Notes: generated by a model not told the origin, from the sequence alone. Counted from the stretch's first letter, positions 32,584 through 41,938 are shown. The stretch: 64,000 nucleotides of DNA from Solirubrobacterales bacterium (GCA_027449125.1 DAIDME010000106.1:1-64000), one strand, 5' to 3'. Made by a program: numbers and translations.

Positions 32584-33318
32584 CTACGTGTCGCCGTTGA
32601 AGTTCGGCAGGCCGGCGGCGCGCAGCCAGTCGCTGACGTGCACGTTCAGGACCTCGAACTGGCCGGTGAAGATGAGCACGCCCATGCCGACGAGGACCGC
32701 GCCGCCGAGGCCGATCACGACCGGGTAGTGGCGCTTGACGACGTTCAGGGCGGCGGTCACCTTGCCGAACGCGAGGCCCGTGACCAGGAACGGGACGCCC
32801 AGCCCGGCGCAGTAGATCGCGAGCAGGAAGGCGCCCTGGTAGGCGCTCGAGGAGGTGCCGGCGGCGCTCACGATCGCACCGAGGGTGGGGCCGCTGCAGG
32901 GCGTCCAGCAGATCGCAAAGGCGGCGCCGGTCAGCACCGGGCCAGAGCGGCCGGCGCGCTGGGTCAGCGCCGGCAGGTGCCATTCACGGGCGATCCGAGG
33001 GATCAGCGGGCTGGCGACGAAGATGACGCCCATGACGACGATCAGCGCGCCGCTGACGTCGCGGGCGGTCGTGCCGGTGAAGGCGCCGCGCAGCGCCTGC
33101 TGGCCGAGCAGGCCAAGGGCGATGTAGATCGCGGAGAAGCTGCCGATGAAGGCGAGCGTGGGGCCGATCACGCGGCGGGCCCTCAGCTCGGCGGTGTCGC
33201 TCACGCCCGCGACCGAGGAGATGTAGCCGGGAACCAGCGGCAACACGCAGGGCGAGAGGAAGCTGATGAGGCCGGCGCCGAACGCGACCGGGATGCCGAT
33301 GCCTGCTGCTGGGTCCAT
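32584..33318 (-). CDS. ccdA: CcdA-type thiol-reductant transporter
   Basis: A 244-residue polytopic protein of the DsbD transmembrane family with six helices. It moves electrons from cytoplasmic thioredoxin to the outer face, where they reduce apocytochrome c haem-binding cysteines. The redox cysteines are in LSPCVLPLVPGYIS (helix 1) and ICWTPCSGPTLGA (helix 4), both in the usual PC context. ATG at 33318. No separate thioredoxin-like ResA or ResB/ResC gene is adjacent. With CopA and CtaG nearby it belongs to a copper/cytochrome assembly neighbourhood. Confidence 0.92.
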   Translation of the reverse strand: MDPAAGIGIPVAFGAGLISFLSPCVLPLVPGYISSVAGVSDTAELRARRVIGPTLAFIGSFSAIYIALGLLGQQALRGAFTGTTARDVSGALIVVMGVIFVASPLIPRIAREWHLPALTQRAGRSGPVLTGAAFAICWTPCSGPTLGAIVSAAGTSSSAYQGAFLLAIYCAGLGVPFLVTGLAFGKVTAALNVVKRHYPVVIGLGGAVLVGMGVLIFTGQFEVLNVHVSDWLRAAGLPNFNGDT

Positions 33319-33378
33319 TTTGCGGGGTTAGCGTAACTCGGGGGGGTTAATTTCGGGTGCTCGCGGCCTCCATTGTGT

Positions 33379-34374
33379 GTGCACACGGACAAACCGGACC
33401 TGTCGTTGCGGGCGGAGGGGCTGGCACGGCGATCGGAGGGGCCAAATACATCCCAGGGCATGTACTTGGCCCACGAGATCGCTGGGATTGCGCGGGCGCA
33501 GGGCGGCCACGTCACGCGTGAGCAGCTGCGCGCGCTGGGCCTCTCGCGGATGGCGATCGAGCACCGGGTCTCGCAGGGGTCGCTGATCCGCGTGCACCAC
33601 GGGGTCTACGCTGTGGGTCGGCTTGCCACCACAGCCCAGGAGAGCGCCCACGCGGCACTCCTGGCCGCGGGCCCGCGGTCGGCACTGGCGCGCCGCAGCG
33701 CGCTGGCGCTGTGGCGGTCGGCGCGCGACTGGCCGGCGCCGCACGAGCTTGTGAGCTCCTGCGACGTGCGCGTCAAGGGGCTCGTGGTACGGCGCTCGCA
33801 GACGCTGATCGTGCGCGACATCCGCACCGTCCAGGGGCTGCGGGTGACGAGCCCGGCGCGCACAGCACTCGACCTCGCCCCGAGCTGCAGCGCACAAGAG
33901 CTCACACGGATCGTTGACGAGCTGCGCCACGGGTGCGGCCTGAGCGTGGCGGCGCTGCGGGACGTGGTGGCCCGCAACCGACGCCACCCGGGCGCAGGCG
34001 CGCTGCGCGAGCTGATCGGCGAGAGCCAGCGCGAGCCGGCACGTTCCGAGCTCGAGCGGGAGTTCATGCGCATGATCCGCCGCCACCGCCTGCCACTGCC
34101 CCGGCTCAACGTCTACGTGGGGGGCGAGCGGGTGGACGCCTACTTCCCCGAGCACGGCCTGGTCGTCGAGCTGGACGGGCGGCTCACGCACGGCTACGAC
34201 TGGCGCCCGGCGTTCGAGGAGGACCGCCGCCGCGGAGTGGACGTGATGCTCCGCACCGGGCTGCCGACGCTCCGCTTCACATGGCGCCAGATCAAGCACC
34301 AGCAGGACGCCACGGCCGCCAAGCTCCGGGCGATCTTGGCTGCGCGACAGGCGCCGCTGAGGCATCCAGGCTGA
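33379..34374 (+). CDS. AbiEi-antitoxin-like/DUF559 endonuclease-fold protein
   Basis: About 331 residues. The N-terminal 80 form the winged-helix AbiEi domain (GGHVTREQLRALGLSRMAIEHRVSQGSLI, HHGVYAVG). The C-terminal 110 form a DUF559 Vsr-like PD-(D/E)XK fold: RVDAYFPEHGLVVELDGRLTHG, FEEDRRR, and LPTLRFTWRQI. This pairing is common in actinobacteria, often as stand-alone copies, and its action is not established; no AbiEii toxin gene is adjacent. The start is uncertain: GTG 33379 lies close to the likely promoter, while ATG 33460 would begin right at the winged helix. No ribosome binding site was seen for either. Confidence 0.75.
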   Translation: MHTDKPDLSLRAEGLARRSEGPNTSQGMYLAHEIAGIARAQGGHVTREQLRALGLSRMAIEHRVSQGSLIRVHHGVYAVGRLATTAQESAHAALLAAGPRSALARRSALALWRSARDWPAPHELVSSCDVRVKGLVVRRSQTLIVRDIRTVQGLRVTSPARTALDLAPSCSAQELTRIVDELRHGCGLSVAALRDVVARNRRHPGAGALRELIGESQREPARSELEREFMRMIRRHRLPLPRLNVYVGGERVDAYFPEHGLVVELDGRLTHGYDWRPAFEEDRRRGVDVMLRTGLPTLRFTWRQIKHQQDATAAKLRAILAARQAPLRHPG

Positions 34375-34433
34375 TCGTGGGCGCGCGCGGAGGAACGCGT
34401 GGCGGCCGAGACCGGCCCTGCCGCGCCCCAGCG

Positions 34434-36806
34434 TCAGCTCGCGGCGGCGGTCCCGGCGGCGGCGGTGCCCGCGGCGGCGGTTGCAGCTGGCACCGCCCGC
34501 CGCAACCGCGCGCTGTTGAAGACGACAAGCGCCGAGGAGAGCGCCATGGCTGCGCCGGCAAACAGCGGGTCGAGCAGACCGAGCGCCGCGACCGGGATGG
34601 CGACGAGGTTGTAGGCGAACGCCCAGACGAGGTTGCCGTGGATCGTGCGCAGCGTTCGGCGCGCGAGGCGGATCGCGGTCGGCGCGACGCGCAGGTCATC
34701 ACGCAGGATCACCAGGTCGGCCGCGTTGATCGCCACATCGGTGCCCGACCCGATCGCCAGGCCGAGGTCGGCACTGGCCAGCGCGGCCGCATCGTTGACG
34801 CCGTCGCCGATCATCGCGACCCGCCGTCCCTGCTGCTGCAGCGAGCGGATCAAAGCGACCTTGTCAGCGGGCAGCGCCTCGGCGACCACCTCCTCGACGC
34901 CGATAGCAGCCGCCACGGCCTGCGCGGTTGCGTTGTTGTCGCCGGTCGCCAATATGCATCCCAGGCCGAGCGCGTGCAGTCGCGCGACGGCGTCAGCGGC
35001 AGACGGGCGGATCGCGTCGGCCAGCGCCAGAACGCCCAGCACGCGGTCGTCCTCGCGCACCGCGATGGCGGTGCGTCCCTGCCGCTCCCAGCCGTCGACG
35101 CTGGTCGCAAGCCCCGCCGGCAGCCCGGCCCCGGGGCGACCGACCGTGACCCGGCGGCCACCCACAAGCCCGTGCGCACCACTCCCCGGAACGGCGATGA
35201 AATCGCTCACCGTCGGCAGCTCGACACCGCGCTCGGTCGCCGCCGCCACGACCGCCCGCGCGAGGGGATGCTCGGAAGCGGCCTCGACCCCCGCGGCCAA
35301 AGCCAGCAGCCGCGCCTCCGCCACACCCGGAGCCGCCTGGACGCCGGCGAGCGCCATGCGCCCCTCGGTGACCGTTCCGGTCTTGTCCAGGACCACAGTG
35401 TCGATCGCGCGCGAAGCCTCGAGCGCGCCGTACCCCTTGAAGAAGATCCCGAGTCGCGCCCCGGCCCAGGTCGCGACCACCAGCGCGGCCGGGGTCGCCA
35501 GCCCAAGCGCACAGGGACACGCGACGATCAGCACCGCCAGTGCCGCGCTGATCGACGGGTCCGCGGCGTGCCCTCCAAACAGCCACGCCGCGAGCGTGCC
35601 GGCGGAGATCAGCATCACCGTCGGCACGAACACCGCTGAGACGCGGTCGGCCAGCCGCTGCACCGATGCCTTCTCGCTCTGCGCCCTGGCCACCAGCCGG
35701 AGCATCTGTCCGAGCTGCGTGTCAACGCCGACGCTGGTGGCGCGCACCACGAGCCGACCGTCGAGCGCCACGGTACCGCCCAGCACGCGGCCGCCGGGGA
35801 CCGTCTCCTCAGGCAGCGACTCACCGGTCATCACACTGCGGTCCACCGCCGCGCGTCCGTCCACGACCTCGCCGTCGGTCGCGATCGTCTCACCAGGACG
35901 TACCACGAAGCGATCGCCGACGTGCAACTGGGAGAGCGCGACGCGGCGCTCGCCCCCCAGATCGTCGAGCACCGCCACATCCCGGGCCCCGACCGCTGCC
36001 AGGGCACGCAGCGCATTACCGCTGCGCCGGCGGGACCATGCCTCGAAGTAGCGCCCCGCCAGCAGGAAGGTCGCGACCCCGGCCGGCACGTCGAGGTAGA
36101 GCCCGCCACCGGAGCGGGCGCCGAGTCCACCCGCGCCGCCGTGGTGCACGCCCGAGTAGAGCACGAACATCGTGTAGAGGGACCAGGCGGTGGCCGCCAC
36201 GATGCCCGCCGAGACGAGCGTGTCCATCGTCGTGGCAGCGTGCCGGGCGTTGCGAACCGCCGCCTCGTAGAAGGGCCAGGCCGCCCAGGTGACGACGGGT
36301 GCGGCCAAGAGCACCATCAGCCAGCGCCAGCCCGCCAGCCGTAGCGATGAGTCAAGCGAGAGCAGGATCGACAGGTCGCAGAGCGGCATGAACAGGATCG
36401 CCGCCACCACGAAGCGCCTTCGCAGCGAGCGCACCCGCGCATCGAGCTCTCGCGCCTGCACCTCGTGCTCCTCGGCAAGCGGGTCTGTCGCGAGGGCCGT
36501 GGCCGAGTAGCCGGCCGCCTCGACCTCCGCCAGGAGCCGCTCGAGCTCGAGCGGCTCCTCCAGCGTCACGAGCGCCTGCTCAGAGGCGAAGTTGACGCTC
36601 GCCCGCACACCCTCCAGCCGGTTCAGCCGGCGTTCGATCCGGGCGGCGCAAGCGCCGCAGGTCATGCCGCCGATCGCCAGCGAGAGCTCGCGGCCGGCCC
36701 CGGCACCGGGCTGGCGCCCAGCCCCAGCCCCGGGCTCGCGGCCGCCCCCAGCCCCGGGCTCTCGCCCGGCGCGCCCCCCGGCCACATGAGCCTCCTCGAC
36801 GCTCAT
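34434..36806 (-). CDS. copA: Copper-exporting P-type ATPase
   Basis: A 790-residue P1B-type ATPase. One heavy-metal domain carries GMTCGACAARIE (residues 47-58). The transmembrane metal site is CPC in VACPCALGLATPAAL, the phosphorylation site is DKTGTVTEG, the actuator loop is MTGESLPEE, the ATP-binding part includes SEHPLARAVV, and the hinge is GDGVNDAAALASADLG. CPC with a matching N-terminal domain points to Cu+ export. Residues 11-40 are a low-complexity GREPGAG repeat with no counterpart in relatives. Its start overlaps the DUF5134 stop (ATGA), so they share a transcript. Confidence 0.93.
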   Translation of the reverse strand: MSVEEAHVAGGRAGREPGAGGGREPGAGAGRQPGAGAGRELSLAIGGMTCGACAARIERRLNRLEGVRASVNFASEQALVTLEEPLELERLLAEVEAAGYSATALATDPLAEEHEVQARELDARVRSLRRRFVVAAILFMPLCDLSILLSLDSSLRLAGWRWLMVLLAAPVVTWAAWPFYEAAVRNARHAATTMDTLVSAGIVAATAWSLYTMFVLYSGVHHGGAGGLGARSGGGLYLDVPAGVATFLLAGRYFEAWSRRRSGNALRALAAVGARDVAVLDDLGGERRVALSQLHVGDRFVVRPGETIATDGEVVDGRAAVDRSVMTGESLPEETVPGGRVLGGTVALDGRLVVRATSVGVDTQLGQMLRLVARAQSEKASVQRLADRVSAVFVPTVMLISAGTLAAWLFGGHAADPSISAALAVLIVACPCALGLATPAALVVATWAGARLGIFFKGYGALEASRAIDTVVLDKTGTVTEGRMALAGVQAAPGVAEARLLALAAGVEAASEHPLARAVVAAATERGVELPTVSDFIAVPGSGAHGLVGGRRVTVGRPGAGLPAGLATSVDGWERQGRTAIAVREDDRVLGVLALADAIRPSAADAVARLHALGLGCILATGDNNATAQAVAAAIGVEEVVAEALPADKVALIRSLQQQGRRVAMIGDGVNDAAALASADLGLAIGSGTDVAINAADLVILRDDLRVAPTAIRLARRTLRTIHGNLVWAFAYNLVAIPVAALGLLDPLFAGAAMALSSALVVFNSARLRRAVPAATAAAGTAAAGTAAAS

Positions 36807-37360
36807 CGCGCCAGCACCATCGCCGCGAACATGTAGGCCATCGCGAAAGCCATGGTGGCGAGCGAAGCCCGCACGTCGGCGCCGCAGACCAGCGAGGGCG
36901 CGCCCTGACCGTCACGACCGCTGAGCGAGCGGCCGTCCACGCGACGGTCAGCTCCCGCGATCCAGAACACGCAGCCCGCCAGCGAGTAGCCCACGAGCAC
37001 CCAGCTGAGCACAGGCAGCGTCTGGCCGAGCCACATGTAGACCATCGCCGCCAGCTCGGCGGCCGCGGCCAGCCACAGGAGGTTGGTGCGGCGGCCCTCC
37101 AGGACGCGGAAGAGCAGCAGCGCCAGCACTACCCCGGCCGCGTTTGCGAACAGCAGCTGCCAGACGACCGCGGGTATGGGGATGTGGTCGATCGCGGACG
37201 GCGCGAACATGGCCGCCATCCCGATCCCCATCAGCACGTGACCCGCATGCCACAGGCGGCTCTCACCCGGGATCGCGACGAGGTGGCGGGCGTGCGCGAC
37301 GACCACCAGAATCAGCGCGCAGGTCCAGACCAGCGCGAGCCACGTGGGCATCAGGTGCAT
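36803..37360 (-). CDS. DUF5134 membrane protein
   Basis: A 185-residue integral membrane protein with about six helices, matching the actinobacterial DUF5134 pattern: MHLMPTWLALVWTCALILVVV, then WHAGHVLMGIGMAAMFAP, with paired His and Met residues in several helices. These residues could bind copper, though the function is not established. ATG 37360 begins the family motif; ATG 37381 is an alternative with seven more residues. Its stop overlaps copA (ATGA), which argues for a role in copper handling. CtaG, a copper chaperone, lies just beyond the next gene. Confidence 0.78.
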   Translation of the reverse strand: MHLMPTWLALVWTCALILVVVAHARHLVAIPGESRLWHAGHVLMGIGMAAMFAPSAIDHIPIPAVVWQLLFANAAGVVLALLLFRVLEGRRTNLLWLAAAAELAAMVYMWLGQTLPVLSWVLVGYSLAGCVFWIAGADRRVDGRSLSGRDGQGAPSLVCGADVRASLATMAFAMAYMFAAMVLAR

Positions 37361-37598
37361 GCCGCCGGCCGCGACCGCCATCCCTCGATTGCTGTGGGCG
37401 CCGCCGCCGGCGAGCACCTGACCAACACCTGGCATCTTCATGGGTGAACCTGACCTGAGTGCGACGTGAGGACCCACCCCGCCCCGGACCGCCGGGATGC
37501 GTGACCTCCGGCTGCTGGTAGGTTGACGGGATGCTAGCGAAGCACGGTCGCCTCCCCGCCAGCGCCGACCTGCCGACGGACGCGCCCGCGGCCACGCC

Positions 37599-38579
37599 GT
37601 GACCGCGCGCCGAGCGCAGATCGCGCTGGGCGTCCTGTGGCTGCTGGCCGGACTGCTGCAGTTCCAGGGTTTCATGTACACGCACGCCTTCGTGCGGGAG
37701 GTGCTCGGCGTGAACGCCGACGGGCAGCCGGCGCCTCTGGCCGCGACGATCACCGGGCTCGTGGGCCTCTACGGACGCGACCTGCCGCTCTGGAACACGC
37801 TCGTGGGAGAGCTGCAGTGCGCGATCGGGCTCGGCCTGATCGTCAGCCGGCGCAGCGTCCGCCCGGCCCTGGCCGTCGGCTTCGTCTGGTGCCTGGTGGT
37901 CTGGACGGTGGGCGAGGGGCTCGGCGGGATCCTGACCGCGCAACCGCTCTCACCGCTGATGGGCGCGCCCGGCGCCGCGCTGATCTACGGTCTCGTCGGG
38001 CTGCTCGTCTGGCCTCGGGACGAGCGCGCGGAGCGATCATCAACGCGCCACCGGCCGCTCGCCAGCCGTGGCGGCCGCCTGATCTGGGCGGTGTTGTGGC
38101 TCGAGGCGGCGGCGCTGTGGTTGACCGGCGCCCAGGGCAGCCCCGCAGACCAGCTGCGCGCGATGGCCACCGCCGCCCCGGAGCCACTGGCAGGCTGGGA
38201 CCGCGCGCTGGCAGGCGTCCTGCAGGGCGCCGGCGGCGCAGTCCCGCCGGCACTGGCGGCGGTCTCGGTGGCGGTCGGGCTCGGCGTCCTGACTCGCATG
38301 CGACCGGCGGCCCTGGCCGGCGGATCCCTGCTCGCACTCGCCTACTGGGTCTTCGGCCAGTCGCTGGGTGGCCCCTTCTGGACGGGCGCCTCGACCGACG
38401 TGAACTCAGGGCCGCTGTTCGTGCTGCTGGCCGCCTACCTGTCAGCCCCCTTACGGCTCCCCCAGCCATTGGCCGCCGGCACTCGTGCGAGCGCTGGCGG
38501 CGGTGCTACCGTCGCCCCGAGACCATGGCGCGAGCAACCGAGCCCTCCCGATGAAGCCGGCGGTACCAGGCTGGGGTAG
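37599..38579 (+). CDS. Polytopic membrane protein of unknown function
   Basis: A 326-residue protein with about eight hydrophobic segments in two similar halves: WLLAGLLQFQGFMYTHAF in the first half, and WLEAAALWLTGAQGS in the second. Both halves keep a WxLxG/QF or similar turn and a glycine-rich helix, so an internal duplication is possible. No family could be assigned with confidence; a DoxX-like fold was considered. The last 50 residues are disordered. The stop lies 28 bases inside the following ctaG-type gene, and the unit is divergent from DUF5134-copA, so a role in oxidase or copper assembly is a guess from context. Confidence 0.65.
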   Translation: MTARRAQIALGVLWLLAGLLQFQGFMYTHAFVREVLGVNADGQPAPLAATITGLVGLYGRDLPLWNTLVGELQCAIGLGLIVSRRSVRPALAVGFVWCLVVWTVGEGLGGILTAQPLSPLMGAPGAALIYGLVGLLVWPRDERAERSSTRHRPLASRGGRLIWAVLWLEAAALWLTGAQGSPADQLRAMATAAPEPLAGWDRALAGVLQGAGGAVPPALAAVSVAVGLGVLTRMRPAALAGGSLLALAYWVFGQSLGGPFWTGASTDVNSGPLFVLLAAYLSAPLRLPQPLAAGTRASAGGGATVAPRPWREQPSPPDEAGGTRLG

Positions 38580-39399
38580 CTGGAGCTTCGAGCCGGTGCT
38601 CTGGATCCTGCTGGTCGCGGCGACGATCTGGTACGTCTCGCTCGTGCGGCGCGCACGCGCCGCCGGGCACCCGGTCGGGATCAGGTACTGGGGGTTCTTC
38701 TACGGCGGCGAGTTGCTCGCGTTCCTGACGCTCTCCTCGCCGCTCAACACGATCGCGATCCACTGGCTGCTCTGGGCCCACATGGCTCAGCACACGCTGC
38801 TTGCCGACATTATTCCGCCGCTGGTGATCCTCGGGCTGCGGGACCCCGTGATCACCGCGGGCCTGTCGCCCAGCGCGCGTGCCTGGCTGGAGCGCCACCC
38901 TGGCGCGGGGCGCTTCTGGGCGCGGGCCACCAACCCGCTGGTCTGCGTGCCGGTCTGGTCGGCGACCGTGATCGGCTGGGCACTGCCCCCGATCTTTGAC
39001 TTTGCCACCGCTCACCACGAGCTGCTGGAGCTCGAGCGAGTGATGCTGTTCGGTGCCGGCGTGCCGATGTGGTGGATGTTGATCTCACCGGTACCGAGCG
39101 CCAACACGCCGAGCGGCGTCAGCCGCCTCCTCTACCTCGCGGTCTCGCGTGGCGCCGGCGCGCTGGTCGGGCTGCCGCTGACGTTCTTCACATCCGCGCT
39201 CTACCCGCTGTACGTGTCGTTTCCGCGCGGCTTTGGCATCTCGCCACTCTCTGACCAGGAGCTGGCGGGCGCGACGATGTGTCTGGTCGAGTCCTTCGTC
39301 TTCGGCGTTGCGATGGCGGTCGTCTTCGTCGACGCGCTCAACCGCGAGGAGCGGGCCGCGCAGCTGCGCGACCAGGAGTACCTCACGCACTCGCGCTGA
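38551..39399 (+). CDS. ctaG: Cytochrome c oxidase assembly factor, CtaG (caa3-type)
   Basis: A 282-residue membrane protein with about seven helices of the Bacillus/actinobacterial CtaG family, which helps insert copper into haem-copper oxidase. Typical parts are SSPLNTIAIHWLLWAHMAQHTLL and FDFATAHHELLELERVMLFGAGVPMWW, with conserved membrane histidines able to hold copper. ATG 38551 begins the conserved part; an earlier in-frame start at 38485 would lie deeper in the upstream gene. It overlaps the preceding membrane gene by 28 bases. With copA and DUF5134 it forms a copper cluster. Confidence 0.85.
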   Translation: MKPAVPGWGSWSFEPVLWILLVAATIWYVSLVRRARAAGHPVGIRYWGFFYGGELLAFLTLSSPLNTIAIHWLLWAHMAQHTLLADIIPPLVILGLRDPVITAGLSPSARAWLERHPGAGRFWARATNPLVCVPVWSATVIGWALPPIFDFATAHHELLELERVMLFGAGVPMWWMLISPVPSANTPSGVSRLLYLAVSRGAGALVGLPLTFFTSALYPLYVSFPRGFGISPLSDQELAGATMCLVESFVFGVAMAVVFVDALNREERAAQLRDQEYLTHSR

Positions 39400-39409
39400 C
39401 GGGCGCGGC

Positions 39410-39437
39410 GCGGAGCAAGCGGCGCAGAGCAAGCGGC
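39410..39437. repeat. 14-base tandem duplication after ctaG
   Basis: GCGGAGCAAGCGGC (39410-39423) is followed at once by GCAGAGCAAGCGGC (39424-39437), one base different. It starts ten bases beyond the ctaG stop. Like those at 14053 and 23800, it sits at the end of a gene. Confidence 0.85.
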
Positions 39438-39511
39438 GGGGCGCCGGGCGGGCGCATCGCGTGCCCGTATGTCGGCCAAACCGGACCACGGCCCGGTGGT
39501 AGCGTGCGGCC

Positions 39512-40951
39512 ATGACCGAGACCGCACCCACCGTCCAGAACTTCATCGGCTCCGAGCACACGGCCGCCACGAGCGGCGAGACCGAGCCGATCTTCAACCC
39601 CTCCACCGGTGAGGTGATGGCTCACGCGCCGCTCTCCGGCGCTGAAGACGTCGACCGCGCGGTAGACGCCGCACAGCGCGCCTTCGCGGGCTGGTCCACC
39701 ACCACGCCCAGCGAGCGGGCGCTCGCGCTCATCCGCCTGGCGGACGCGATCGAGGCCCACGGCGAGGAGCTGGCGACGCTCGAGGCAGACAACGCCGGCA
39801 AGCCGATCGCCGCCATGCGGGACGACGAGATCCCGTTCTGCGCCGACAACCTGCGCTTCTTCGCGGGGGCGGCGCGCACGCTTCAGGGTCCCACCGCCGG
39901 TGAGTTCCAGCCCGCGCGCACCTCCTTCATCCGGCGCGAGCCCGTAGGCGTGGTCGGGCAGATCGCCCCCTGGAACTACCCGCTGATGATGGCGATCTGG
40001 AAGATCGGCCCGGCGATCGCAGCCGGCAACACGGTCGTGCTCAAGCCGGCCGAGACCACTCCGCTCTCGACGCTGCGGCTCGCCGAGCTGGCCGCCGAGT
40101 TTCTGCCCAAGGGCGTCCTCAACGTGATCACCGGCCACGGCAGCCCGGCCGGCCAGGCGCTCGTCACCCACCCGCAGGTGGCGATGGTCAGCCTCACCGG
40201 CAGCGTCGAGACCGGCAAGTGGATCGCCAGGGCGGCCGCCGACACGCTCAAGAAGGTGCACCTCGAGCTCGGCGGCAAGGCGCCCGTGATCGTCTTTGAC
40301 GACGTGGACCTGCCCGGCTCACTGGAGCAGATCGCCGCCTGCGGCTATTACAACGCAGGCCAGGACTGCACCGCGGCCACCCGCGTGCTGGCCGGCGCCT
40401 CCGTCTACGACGAGGTTGTGAGCGGCCTGGCCGAGCAGGCGCGCTCACTGGTCCTGGGCGACACCCGCTCGGAGCAGACGACGCTTGGCCCGATCAACTC
40501 GAGACGCCAGCGCGAGCGCGTCGAGGGCTTCCTCGAGCGCAGACCCGACCGCGCCGAGGTCGTGACCGGCGGGCGCGAGCCCGACCGCGCCGGCTTCTAC
40601 CTCGAGCCGACCGTGGTCGCCGGCCTGGAGCAGTCAGACGAGATGATCCAGCGCGAGATCTTCGGCCCGGTGATCACGGTGCAGCGCTTCAGCGACGAGG
40701 CCCAGGCGGTCGCGTGGGCCAACGGCACCCCCTACGGCCTGGCCGCGAGCGTCTGGACACGCGACGTCGGCCGCGCGATGCGCGTCGCGAACGCGCTGCG
40801 CTTCGGCGCCGTGTGGATCAACAACCACATCACGATGGCCTCCGAGATGCCCCACGGCGGCTACAGGGAGTCCGGCTACGGCAAGGACATGTCGCTCTAC
40901 GCGCTGGAGGACTACACCAACGTCAAGCACGTGATGGTGGCTCTGGACTAG
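39512..40951 (+). CDS. NAD-dependent aldehyde dehydrogenase (aminobutyraldehyde/betaine aldehyde type)
   Basis: A 479-residue enzyme oxidising an aldehyde to its acid. The NAD fold has [17 protein letters not shown] and [11 protein letters not shown]; the general base Glu is in [12 protein letters not shown], and the nucleophile Cys is in [13 protein letters not shown]. The GQDCTA context and the [15 protein letters not shown] end are typical of gamma-aminobutyraldehyde and betaine aldehyde dehydrogenases. The substrate may thus be a polyamine breakdown product. ATG 39512. A strong hairpin follows at 40963. Confidence 0.9.
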   Translation: MTETAPTVQNFIGSEHTAATSGETEPIFNPSTGEVMAHAPLSGAEDVDRAVDAAQRAFAGWSTTTPSERALALIRLADAIEAHGEELATLEADNAGKPIAAMRDDEIPFCADNLRFFAGAARTLQGPTAGEFQPARTSFIRREPVGVVGQIAPWNYPLMMAIWKIGPAIAAGNTVVLKPAETTPLSTLRLAELAAEFLPKGVLNVITGHGSPAGQALVTHPQVAMVSLTGSVETGKWIARAAADTLKKVHLELGGKAPVIVFDDVDLPGSLEQIAACGYYNAGQDCTAATRVLAGASVYDEVVSGLAEQARSLVLGDTRSEQTTLGPINSRRQRERVEGFLERRPDRAEVVTGGREPDRAGFYLEPTVVAGLEQSDEMIQREIFGPVITVQRFSDEAQAVAWANGTPYGLAASVWTRDVGRAMRVANALRFGAVWINNHITMASEMPHGGYRESGYGKDMSLYALEDYTNVKHVMVALD

Positions 40952-40962
40952 AGGCTTGCCCT

Positions 40963-40992
40963 CCGGGGGCGGTCGCGCTTGACCGCCCCCGG
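40963..40992. terminator. Bidirectional terminator-like hairpin after the aldehyde dehydrogenase
   Basis: CCGGGGGCGGTC pairs perfectly over 12 bases with GACCGCCCCCGG around the loop GCGCTT. It lies between two convergent genes, the aldehyde dehydrogenase and the DUF6671 gene, 11 bases after the former. No T-run follows on either side. Confidence 0.7.
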
Positions 40993-41029
40993 TCCTGGCG
41001 TGCCGGTGCTCATCGGCTCGCGCACGAGC

Positions 41030-41938
41030 TCACGGGTTGCAGTGCCCACAGCAGCCGGGGTCGGCGCAGCGCAGCCCATCGGCGCGAGGCCGGCGCTCCG
41101 AGTGCCCGCAGCGCACGCAGCCGTGCAGCTCGTGGGCAACGAGCTCCGTTGGCTGGGCGCAGTGGCAGCAGGGCAGGCCGCGCTGGCGCTCGAGCAGACC
41201 GTGGCCCGGCGCCCCGCAGGCCGGACACAGTCGCGCCAGACGCTCGCCGAGCTGTGCGGCCAGGGCCGCGATCTCGCCCATGCGGGTCGGATTGAGGTGG
41301 GCGCGCATGTCGGTCTCGAGCCGCGCCCGGCCGTCGCCGGAGGCCGCGGCGCACTGGCGGATCGCGCGCTCGAGCAGGCTGACGTCGGTGACGCCTTTGA
41401 ACAGCGGTCCGTCGTGCGCGCCGTTGACCCGCACCACCACGGCGTGTGACGGAAAGCCCACCCGCTCCAGGAAGGCGAGCGTGCGCCGATCGCTCGCGCG
41501 GGTCTCGATGTGGGCGAAGTTGGTGCGCTCGCTCGAGCGTTGCTCGACCAGCTCGATCCCGAGCTCGTCGTCGATGAACGCGAGCAGCTCGATGCCGGCC
41601 GGTATGAGAACCAGCTCGGGGTGCGGGCCGAAGCTGCCCTCCGAGGCGAGACCACGCGGCAGGTCGAGCGCCCGCATGCCAAGCCTCGCCTTGGCCAGCG
41701 CGGTATGCCTCGCTGTGCCCGGCCGGGGGACCTCACCGGTGAAGGTGCCGAGCGCGTCGGTGTCGACCGCCGCCACCACCACCCGCAATCCCGCCGTTGC
41801 CTGTAGCGCAGGTGCGATCAGCCGCTGCTTGCCGTGCATGGTCGCGAGCGCGACAGCCGCCCCGGCGTAGGGGTGCCGCGGCCCGCCGCCGGCCCTCAAC
41901 GGTGCGCGCCTGCCGGCTCTGACCCCGCCGGGACCCAT
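41030..41938 (-). CDS. DUF6671-like protein with C-terminal zinc ribbons, linked to dabA
   Basis: A 302-residue soluble protein. The N-terminal 200 residues hold ATMHGKQRLIAPALQ, DTDALGTFTGEVPRPGTARHTALAKARLG and the ASEGSFGPHPELVLIPAG block, a pattern I associate with DUF6671. The C-terminal 80 residues hold at least four Cys pairs (LCPACG, CCHC, CVRCG and a CADPGCCGHC end) that would bind zinc as ribbons. The ATG at 41938 lies 43 bases inside the 3' end of dabA, so it is translated from the dab transcript. No function is established. The conserved Asp, His and Glu residues could form an active site. Its position implies a role in inorganic-carbon uptake or its control. Confidence 0.7.
   Translation of the reverse strand: MGPGGVRAGRRAPLRAGGGPRHPYAGAAVALATMHGKQRLIAPALQATAGLRVVVAAVDTDALGTFTGEVPRPGTARHTALAKARLGMRALDLPRGLASEGSFGPHPELVLIPAGIELLAFIDDELGIELVEQRSSERTNFAHIETRASDRRTLAFLERVGFPSHAVVVRVNGAHDGPLFKGVTDVSLLERAIRQCAAASGDGRARLETDMRAHLNPTRMGEIAALAAQLGERLARLCPACGAPGHGLLERQRGLPCCHCAQPTELVAHELHGCVRCGHSERRPRADGLRCADPGCCGHCNP

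Noticed and set aside
32156..33336. Open plus-strand frames across ccdA and its flank
   Set aside because: They mirror ccdA, whose two redox cysteine motifs and helices are clear.
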